Shown piece after piece: positions 57,740 to 64,000 of a stretch of DNA of 64,000 nt. The stretch comes from Rhodococcus gordoniae (GTDB lineage: Bacteria > Actinomycetota > Actinomycetes > Mycobacteriales > Mycobacteriaceae): contig NZ_LPZN01000050.1 of the NCBI RefSeq assembly GCF_001646655.1, positions 124,001-188,000 on the forward strand, read 5' to 3'. The translations under genes and the position numbers were made by a program. Each line of letters starts with the position of its first letter. Position 1 is the first letter of the stretch. Under the pieces are notes generated by a model, which saw only the letters and a program-made list of their open reading frames with translations, was not told where the DNA came from and ran no database searches.

Positions 57740-59383
57740 GTGGTCGTGGCCACGACACCGTTCGCCGATCATGTGTCCCGCCGCGCCGTGCTCCGGTCGT
57801 CGATCCTCGCCGCCGGTGTTGCGGCCTTCGCGACGACCTCGCAGCCGGCGCACGCCTCCCCGGCGGTCTTCGCGCACGGTGTGGCATCGGGAGATCCGCT
57901 GCCCGACGCGGTGATCCTGTGGACGCGGGTGACCCCGTCACCGGAGGCGACACCCGGTTCGGGTGCGGGGCCCGACGTCTCCGTGAGCTGGGAACTGGCC
58001 CGCAGCAGTACCTTCGATGCGGTCGTCTCGAGCGGCACGGTGACGGCGAGTGCGGTCTCCGACCACACCGTCAAGGTCGACGTCCGCGGACTCGCACCCG
58101 GTTCCACCTACTTCTATCGTTTTCGTGCCGCCGGAGCCGTCTCACCGACCGGCAGGACGCTCACGGCACCGGCTCACGACGCCGCAGTCGAACGTCTCCG
58201 ATTCGGGGTGGTGTCGTGCTCGGACTGGGAAGGCGGGTTCTTCTCCTCCTACCGCCATCTCGCCGCGCGCGACGATCTCGACGCCGTGGTGCACCTCGGC
58301 GACTATCTGTACGAGTACGCGGCCGGGAAATTTCCCGTCGCCGGCGGCCGGGCCGTCCGCGCTCACCTGCCGGCGCACGAGATCGTGAGCCTGGCCGACT
58401 ACCGGATACGGCACGCGCAGTACAAGACCGATCCGGACCTGCAGGCACTGCACGCGAAGGTGCCGTGGATAGCGGTGTGGGACGACCACGAATCGGCCAA
58501 CGACGCGTGGGCAGGCGGGGCGGAGAACCACGATCCGCTCGTCGAGGGCGACTGGGCGGCCCGCAGAGCGGCATCCGTGCAGGCCTACGACGAGTGGATG
58601 CCGGTCCGCACGAATGCCGGACGTCTCTACCGCCGTCTGCGCTTCGGGCGGCTCGCCGAACTGTCCATACTGGACCTGCGGAGTTATCGATCCCAACAGG
58701 TTCGCGGCATCGGACGGCAGGTCGACGATCCGGCGCGCACGATGACCGGACGAGACCAGATGGAGTGGCTCACCGCGGGTCTGACCACCTCCCCTACCCG
58801 GTGGCAGCTGATCGGCAATTCGGTGATGTTCTCGCCGATCCTGCTGCCACCCCTCGATCCACGGACCACCGGGGCGCTGACCGCGCTCATCGGAACGCCG
58901 GCCGGAGGCGTGCCCTTCAACACCGATCAGTGGGACGGTTACACGGCCGACCGCCGGCGGCTGCTCGACACGATCACGGCGGCGGGTCTACGGAACGTCG
59001 TCTTCCTTACGGGCGACATCCACACCTCGTGGGCGATGGACGTCCCCGTCGACGCCGCCGACTATCCGGGGGCGGGCACCGTCGCCACGGAGTTCGTGGT
59101 TCCCTCGGTGACCTCGGCGAACATCGACGAGCTGCTCGGTGTGCCGCCGAGGAGCACGTCGCCTGCGCTGGAGACGACGGCGACCGCGACCAATCGGCAC
59201 GTGCGCTTCGTCGAACTCGATTCGCACGGCTACGGGGTACTCGACGTGGCCCCCGATGCGACACAGATGGAGTGGTTCTTCATCGGCGACCGCACGGATC
59301 CGAACACCCCTGCACGCCGTGTCGCGGGATACCGGGTGGCAGACGGCGCGACGAGGATCGAACCCGCCGCTCCCCTCGTGTAG
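57740..59383 (+). CDS. PhoD-like alkaline phosphatase, Tat-exported
   Basis: A 547-residue exported metallophosphatase. The N-terminus has [18 protein letters not shown] (about 13-30), a Tat-type signal ending near PAHA. An N-terminal Fn3-like domain (residues about 45-135) precedes the PhoD catalytic domain, whose metal-binding motifs are [37 protein letters not shown] and [14 protein letters not shown]. It likely releases phosphate from esters, with Ca/Fe in the active site, outside the cell. The exact start is uncertain: GTG codons at 57714, 57740 and 57746 are all in frame and none has a good ribosome site. No Pho box was recognised. Confidence 0.88.
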   Translation: MVVATTPFADHVSRRAVLRSSILAAGVAAFATTSQPAHASPAVFAHGVASGDPLPDAVILWTRVTPSPEATPGSGAGPDVSVSWELARSSTFDAVVSSGTVTASAVSDHTVKVDVRGLAPGSTYFYRFRAAGAVSPTGRTLTAPAHDAAVERLRFGVVSCSDWEGGFFSSYRHLAARDDLDAVVHLGDYLYEYAAGKFPVAGGRAVRAHLPAHEIVSLADYRIRHAQYKTDPDLQALHAKVPWIAVWDDHESANDAWAGGAENHDPLVEGDWAARRAASVQAYDEWMPVRTNAGRLYRRLRFGRLAELSILDLRSYRSQQVRGIGRQVDDPARTMTGRDQMEWLTAGLTTSPTRWQLIGNSVMFSPILLPPLDPRTTGALTALIGTPAGGVPFNTDQWDGYTADRRRLLDTITAAGLRNVVFLTGDIHTSWAMDVPVDAADYPGAGTVATEFVVPSVTSANIDELLGVPPRSTSPALETTATATNRHVRFVELDSHGYGVLDVAPDATQMEWFFIGDRTDPNTPARRVAGYRVADGATRIEPAAPLV

Positions 59384-59414
59384 CCGGCGAGCGGCGCCTG
59401 CCGGATCGACCTCT

Positions 59415-60578
59415 CTAACCGGCGGCGCGGTCCTCGAGGTGGGCGAGCACGTCGCGGGCGTGTGCGGCGACATCGTCGTGGCCTGTCGCGGTGGCGAACT
59501 CGGCGAGCAGCGACCAGCGGGCGCGGAGCGCCGGAATGCGCGGCACCGACAGTCCGTGTTCGCGGACCGATGCGATGCGTGCGTGGTCCTCGGGCAGGAA
59601 CAGGTGCGTGCTCAGCCAGATGCACGCGAGCAGGGCATCGAGCAACCGCTCCTCGAGCACCTCGTCGTAGGCCAGCTGCGGCCACATGGCGACGACCTCG
59701 GCGCGCCATGCGTCGGCCATCGCGCGGATGCGGTCGACGGAGAGCGGCACCGAGCACAGGCACAGCGGGAAGGAGCTGAGTGCGTACGCGATGTCGAGGG
59801 TCGCATCGCGGAAGCCGCCCCACTCGTAGTCGAGGAACTGCACGCCGTCGTCACCGACGACGATGTTGTCGGGGCACAGGTCCGACGGGCTGAAAGCCCG
59901 GAAACGTCCGCCGGTGAACAGCTTGGAGGCACGCTCGGCGCGCTCGCGCACCGACTCGGGCACGGCCAGCCCGAAATCCGCCTCGAGGAGTTCGGGGACG
60001 CCCCGTACCGCGTCGAGGGCCTGCTGGGACACCGCGTCGGCGACCCGCGCGACGTCGGCGCGACGAAGCAGGGCCGCGAAGTCCTCCTCGCGCCCGACGG
60101 TCGCGGCGTGCATGCGCCCGAGCGCCTGCGCCAGGGCCATCAAGGTGTTCCCGGCGGCCTCGGAGCTGTTGCGCAGCACCTCGGCGAGAGTGGTCGCGTC
60201 GCCGAGGTCGCTGAGCACGAGCAGACGGGCGTCGAAGTCGTAGGCGAGCAGTTCGGCGCCCGGACGGTGATCCTTCGCCAGGGCCGTCGTGAACTGGTAG
60301 GAGACCGCCTCCCGGAGGAAGGCGATCTGCTCGTCGGTCTCGGAACCGCGGAAGTCGACGTGGCCGGTGCCGCGGGAGGGCGGCACCTGCTTGAGGACCA
60401 GGGTGCGTGGAAGCGAGAACGGATTGGCGGCCACTCGTACCCGAACGACCACCGAGCGGCCGCTGCCCCCGAGATCCACGGGATCGGTGAGGGTCACCGT
60501 GGCGCCGGTACGGCGGGTGAGCAGCGCTTCGGCGGCGTGTACCACCTCGGACACGGGGTCTGCCAATGTTGCGGTCAT
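59415..60578 (-). CDS. Aminoglycoside-phosphotransferase-like (choline/APH family) protein
   Basis: A 387-residue protein of the APH/ChoK kinase-like fold. VLKQVPP in the N-lobe gives the ATP-binding Lys; LLVLSDLGDATTLAEVL and the C-lobe Brenner-like loop FSPSDLCPDNIVV follow, then LDYEWGGFRDATLDIAYAL with the metal-binding Asp. The usual His of HGDxxxxN is replaced (SPSD) while the catalytic Asp and Asn remain. No substrate can be assigned; resistance is unlikely, since such genes are common chromosomal paralogues. The ATG at 60578 gives a standard length. It is convergent with the PhoD-like gene. Confidence 0.78.
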   Translation of the reverse strand: MTATLADPVSEVVHAAEALLTRRTGATVTLTDPVDLGGSGRSVVVRVRVAANPFSLPRTLVLKQVPPSRGTGHVDFRGSETDEQIAFLREAVSYQFTTALAKDHRPGAELLAYDFDARLLVLSDLGDATTLAEVLRNSSEAAGNTLMALAQALGRMHAATVGREEDFAALLRRADVARVADAVSQQALDAVRGVPELLEADFGLAVPESVRERAERASKLFTGGRFRAFSPSDLCPDNIVVGDDGVQFLDYEWGGFRDATLDIAYALSSFPLCLCSVPLSVDRIRAMADAWRAEVVAMWPQLAYDEVLEERLLDALLACIWLSTHLFLPEDHARIASVREHGLSVPRIPALRARWSLLAEFATATGHDDVAAHARDVLAHLEDRAAG

Positions 60579-60780
60579 CACGGCCCAATCTACAGGTTCT
60601 CGGTCACGACGAGGTCGTCCACAAGGCTCGGATCGAGCGGGACCTTCTTCGCCCGCGACCGTTCCACCACGTCGCTTTCGTCTGCTTGCGAGGAAGAACT
60701 CGCTGTTCACCGACGTGTCCCGTTCCGCTCCCGTCCGCCGCGGCTCTCCACCCGTCCATCACGATAGGGACACGTCACCA

Positions 60781-61050
60781 CTATTCCGGTGAAACGTGTG
60801 TCACCTTCTGAAATCCACGGGCGGTGCCGCGGTCCACCGCGGCCTTCACGACACCGAAGATCAGACCCTGGAGAGCGGCCGCGACGAGCACGTCCCTGGT
60901 GCGCTGCGACAGATCCTGAGGTTCGGGCCGTTCGTCACTGCCGCCGACCTTCTTCCACACCTGATTGAAGACTGCGCCGGCGAGAAGACCGCCTCCCACA
61001 CTGGCTGCGAGAGCGAGCGGCTTGTAGAAGATCACACGTGCGTCGGCCAT
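60781..61050 (-). CDS. DUF4235 family small membrane protein
   Basis: An 89-residue protein with the DUF4235 layout: KPLALAASVGGGLLAGAVFNQVWKKVGG (about 10-37) makes one hydrophobic helix, then a short polar region PEPQDLSQRTRDVL, then a second helix VAAALQGLIFGVVKAAVDRGTARGF. The C-terminal KVTHV tail is short. The function is unknown; the family is common in actinobacteria. The ATG at 61050 is preceded by AGGAGGTATCG on the minus strand, a good ribosome site. It stands alone between the phosphotransferase-like gene and aspS; 202 bp downstream hold no gene. Confidence 0.85.
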   Translation of the reverse strand: MADARVIFYKPLALAASVGGGLLAGAVFNQVWKKVGGSDERPEPQDLSQRTRDVLVAAALQGLIFGVVKAAVDRGTARGFQKVTHVSPE

Positions 61051-61180
61051 CGATACCTCCTCGTACCGGCGCCCCCGTTGGCGCCGGACCGACGGAGTAC
61101 CCCGACAGGATCCTCACAAACCCCATCGAACCCACGAACCTCACCACACGACCGCCGTCGGAGGCCTCGGACACGACGGC

Positions 61181-61213
61181 GCGGTGCCGCCGCCCGGAGG
61201 CGGACGGCACCGC
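61181..61213 (-). terminator. Hairpin terminator after aspS
   Basis: GCGGTGCCG plus CCGCC (61181-61194) pairs with GGCGGACGGCACCGC (ending 61213) with one bulged base, about 21 bp after the aspS stop codon. The stem is long and GC-rich, with no U-run. It likely ends the aspS transcript before the DUF4235 gene. Confidence 0.7.
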
Positions 61214-61233
61214 GCCGAGGAGGATGCGAGTGA

Positions 61234-63021
61234 TCAGGACCTGTCGGCGTCCTCGGTCTCCGGCTCCGGCACGAAGTCGATGCCCGACTCCTTGCGCTGC
61301 TCCGGCGTGATCGGCCCGGGAGCGTCGGTCAGCGGATCGACACCGCCTCCGGACTTGGGGAACGCGATGACCTCACGGATCGAGTCGACCCCGGCGAGCA
61401 GCGCGGTGATGCGGTCCCAGCCGAAGGCGATACCGCCGTGCGGCGGCGCACCGTACTTGAATGCCTCGAGCAGGAAGCCGAACTTCTCGTTCGCCTCCTC
61501 CTCCGGGATGCCCATGACCTTGAACACCCGCTCCTGGATGTCGGGGCGGTGGATACGGATCGAGCCGCCACCGATCTCGTTGCCGTTGCAGACGATGTCG
61601 TAGGCGTAGGCCAGCGCCGACCCCGGATCGGTGTCGAAGGTGTCGAGGTACTCGGGCTTGGGCGAGGTGAACGCGTGGTGCACCGCGGTCCACGCCGAGT
61701 GACCGAGGGCCACGTCCCCACTGGCGGTCGCGTCGGCCGCGGGCTCGAACAGCGGGGCGTCGACGACCCACACGAACGCCCACGCGTTCGGATCGATCAG
61801 ATCGAGCTTGCGGGCGATCTCGCCGCGCGCGGCACCGAGCAGCGCCCGCATCGGCTTGGTGGGGCCGGCGGCGAAGAAGATGCAGTCGCCGGGGTCGGCG
61901 CCCACGTGCGCGGCGAGCCCGGCACGTTCGGCGTCGGTGAGGTTCTTGGCGACCGGGCCGCTCAGCGTGCCGTCCTCGCCGACGAGCACGTATGCGAGGC
62001 CCTTGGCGCCGCGCTGCTTGGCCCATTCCTGCCAGGCGTCGAGCTGACGACGCGGCTGGCTCGCGCCGCCGGGCATGACGACGGCACCGACGTACTCGGC
62101 CTGGAAGACACGGAAGGTGGTGTCCTTGAAGAATTCCTTGCACTCGACGAGTTCGATACCGAAACGCAGATCCGGCTTGTCGGTGCCGAAACGGCGCATG
62201 GCTTCGGCGTAGGTCATGCGCGGGATCGGGGTCTCGAGTTCGTAGCCCACCAGACGCCACAGCGCGTGCAGCACCTCCTCGGCGAGGAGGATCACGTCGT
62301 CCTGGCTCACGAACGCCATCTCGATGTCGAGCTGGGTGAACTCGGGCTGACGGTCGGCGCGGAAGTCTTCGTCGCGGTAGCAGCGCGCGATCTGGTAGTA
62401 GCGCTCGATGCCACCGACCATGAGCAACTGCTTGAACAGCTGCGGGGACTGCGGCAGGGCATAGAAGTTGCCGGGCTGCAGGCGTGCGGGCACCAGGAAG
62501 TCGCGGGCGCCCTCCGGTGTCGAGCGGGTGAGGGTCGGGGTTTCGACCTCGACGAACTCGTGGTGGGCGAGCACGGCGCGGGCCGCAGCGTTGACCTTGC
62601 TGCGCAACCGGATGGTCTTGCCGGGCTTCTCGCGGCGCAGATCCAGATAGCGGTACTTCAGGCGGGCTTCCTCACCGGCCTGGTCGTCGAGCTGGAACGG
62701 CAGTGGGGCCGACTCGTTGAGGACGACGAGTTCGGAGGCGTCGACCTCGATCGCGCCGGTCGGGATCTCGAAGTTCTGGTTGCCCTCGGGGCGGACCTCC
62801 ACCTTGCCGGTGATCCGGACGCAGTACTCCGCGCGGAGCCGGTGCGCCTGCTCGAGGACCCCGGCACTACGGAAGACCACCTGCGAGACACCCGACGCGT
62901 CGCGCAGGTCGATGAAGATGACCCCGCCGTGATCGCGTCGCCGGGCAACCCATCCGGTGAGGGTGACAGTCTGCTCGGCGTGCTCGGCTCGCAACGAGCC
63001 GGCGAGATGGGTGCGCAGCAC
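61234..63021 (-). CDS. aspS: Aspartyl-tRNA synthetase (probably non-discriminating)
   Basis: A 595-residue class IIb synthetase of the bacterial type, with an N-terminal OB anticodon domain ([21 protein letters not shown], about 21-41) and the catalytic domain with [24 protein letters not shown] insertion domain follows, then [11 protein letters not shown] near the end. His31 and the Gly of the RPEGNQN loop are residues that, as I recall, mark relaxed tRNA-Asn recognition, as in mycobacterial AspRS, which would need GatCAB to finish Asn-tRNA. The GTG start follows AAAGGA. A hairpin follows the stop codon. Confidence 0.96.
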   Translation of the reverse strand: MLRTHLAGSLRAEHAEQTVTLTGWVARRRDHGGVIFIDLRDASGVSQVVFRSAGVLEQAHRLRAEYCVRITGKVEVRPEGNQNFEIPTGAIEVDASELVVLNESAPLPFQLDDQAGEEARLKYRYLDLRREKPGKTIRLRSKVNAAARAVLAHHEFVEVETPTLTRSTPEGARDFLVPARLQPGNFYALPQSPQLFKQLLMVGGIERYYQIARCYRDEDFRADRQPEFTQLDIEMAFVSQDDVILLAEEVLHALWRLVGYELETPIPRMTYAEAMRRFGTDKPDLRFGIELVECKEFFKDTTFRVFQAEYVGAVVMPGGASQPRRQLDAWQEWAKQRGAKGLAYVLVGEDGTLSGPVAKNLTDAERAGLAAHVGADPGDCIFFAAGPTKPMRALLGAARGEIARKLDLIDPNAWAFVWVVDAPLFEPAADATASGDVALGHSAWTAVHHAFTSPKPEYLDTFDTDPGSALAYAYDIVCNGNEIGGGSIRIHRPDIQERVFKVMGIPEEEANEKFGFLLEAFKYGAPPHGGIAFGWDRITALLAGVDSIREVIAFPKSGGGVDPLTDAPGPITPEQRKESGIDFVPEPETEDADRS

Positions 63022-63160
63022 GGAATTCCTTTCGAAACGATCAGCGACGGGTTCGTCGGCTGTAATCCTACGAAAGACACGATCGGCCTGAGCGCACCCG
63101 TACCGAATAGTTCGTGCCAAGCTTGTCCGGGTCCGACGAACACGGGAGAAAGCGGCGGCG

Positions 63161-64000
63161 ATGACGTTCAGAGAAGGTGCACGCATGGATGCGGGCCGTG
63201 TCCGTACCGGCGGTGGTGGGCGCGGTGGGAAGCTCGCTCTCGGTGGCGGGGCCGGTGGCCTGATCGTCATCATCCTGGCATTGCTGTTCGGCGGAGATCC
63301 GTCCTCGCTGCTGGGATCGGGGGTGCCCGACACGTCCGGCGATCCGCAGGCGGAGAGCGCACTCGAGGAGTGCGAGGTCGGTGGTGCCACCGCCAACGAG
63401 AACGTCGACTGCCGGGTGCTCTACACCGTCGGGTCGCTGGACTCGGTGTGGGAGCAGCAGTTCGCGAGCCAGACCGGTGTGGCCTACGTGCAGCCGGAGG
63501 TCGAGATCTTCACGTCGGCCACGTCGACGGGCTGCGGTAACGCCACCAGCGACATCGGGCCGTTCTACTGCCCGGCGGATCGGACCGCCTACTTCGACAC
63601 CAGCTTCTTCGACGAACTCGAGACCCGGTTCGGCGCCAGCGGCGGTCCGCTCGCGCAGGAATACGTCGTCGCGCACGAGTTCGGCCACCATCTGCAGAAC
63701 CAGCTCGGCGATCTCGGACGTGCGCAGGCCGATCCGCGCGGTCCCGAATCCGGCGCCGTCCGTACCGAGCTGCAGGCCGACTGCTACGCCGGAGTATGGG
63801 CCTATCACGCCGACAAGCTGCCCGAGCCGACCACCGGCGAACCTTTCCTCGTGCCCCTGACCGACACCGATATCCGCGACGCACTCTCCGCCGCATCCGC
63901 CGTCGGCGACGACCGGATCCAGCGGGCCGCCACCGGTCGGGTGAACCCGGAGGGCTGGACGCACGGCTCGTCCGAGCAGCGCCAGGCCTGGTTCCTGGCG
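63161..64000 (+). CDS. Neutral zinc metallopeptidase (YpfJ family), partial
   Basis: Cut by the window end after 280 codons, all in frame. A Gly-rich N-terminus ([19 protein letters not shown]) precedes one membrane helix ([12 protein letters not shown], about 33-44). The outer part has Cys residues likely to pair ([27 protein letters not shown]) and the zinc site [11 protein letters not shown] with the HExxH-like motif HEFGH, then [12 protein letters not shown] with the third ligand region. It belongs to the neutral zinc metallopeptidase family; the corresponding M. tuberculosis gene is Rv2575. The substrate is unknown. GGGAGA lies 12 bases upstream of the ATG. It is divergent from aspS across 139 bp. 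Confidence 0.87.
   Translation, partial: MTFREGARMDAGRVRTGGGGRGGKLALGGGAGGLIVIILALLFGGDPSSLLGSGVPDTSGDPQAESALEECEVGGATANENVDCRVLYTVGSLDSVWEQQFASQTGVAYVQPEVEIFTSATSTGCGNATSDIGPFYCPADRTAYFDTSFFDELETRFGASGGPLAQEYVVAHEFGHHLQNQLGDLGRAQADPRGPESGAVRTELQADCYAGVWAYHADKLPEPTTGEPFLVPLTDTDIRDALSAASAVGDDRIQRAATGRVNPEGWTHGSSEQRQAWFLA

Overview
The window is chromosomal DNA from a high-GC actinobacterium of the Mycobacteriales, most probably a Rhodococcus. The evidence is the gene order, the frequent GTG starts with 4-bp stop/start overlaps, and actinobacterial hallmarks: mIHF, uvrC-rapZ-yvcK-whiA, a PriA without helicase motifs, the long mycobacterial-type PyrF and a fused RibBA. Nearly all of it is housekeeping DNA. 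I see no insertion sequence, prophage, CRISPR array, tRNA or rRNA.

Layout. 1-3.7 kb: a partial MFS transporter, an SRPBCC protein, a DUF2235 hydrolase, and a first ECF42-type sigma factor with its DGPF (YCII) partner. 3.8-10.1 kb: ppc, secG and the glycolytic set gap-pgk-tpiA. 10.2-15.3 kb: uvrC-rapZ-yvcK-whiA. 15.3-20 kb: the riboflavin cluster rpe-ribD-ribE-ribBA-ribH with a PH-domain membrane protein. 20.1-25.2 kb: pfkB, rsmB, fmt, a secreted lipase and a hemerythrin remnant. 25.3-31.2 kb: mihF-gmk-rpoZ-coaBC-metK-priA. 31.7-40.6 kb: the pyrimidine operon pyrR-pyrB-pyrC-(PH-like)-carA-carB-pyrF. 40.8-43 kb: pepQ-efp-nusB. 43-44.4 kb: two small plus-strand genes. 44.4-47.9 kb: a prepilin peptidase and aroC-aroK-aroB. 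48-50 kb: a DUF1622 protein and a second ECF42/DGPF pair. 50.2-56.1 kb: alaS-ruvX-mltG-aroE. 56.2-64 kb: rarA, a PhoD-like phosphatase, a phosphotransferase-like protein, a DUF4235 protein, aspS and a zinc metallopeptidase cut by the window end.

Most genes lie on the minus strand and are read from high to low coordinates. The left part follows the Mycobacterium tuberculosis Rv1379-Rv1440 order and the right part follows Rv2533c-Rv2575, so a synteny breakpoint relative to M. tuberculosis falls between pyrR and nusB.

The most notable signals are these: two separate ECF42/DGPF modules that share a TGTCGA-N17-CGT promoter; a 52-bp perfect palindrome inside the second sigma gene; a PyrR-type RNA hairpin directly upstream of the pyrR Shine-Dalgarno; an Asp/His-rich in-frame tail stranded behind a stop codon upstream of carA; and a decayed hemerythrin gene.
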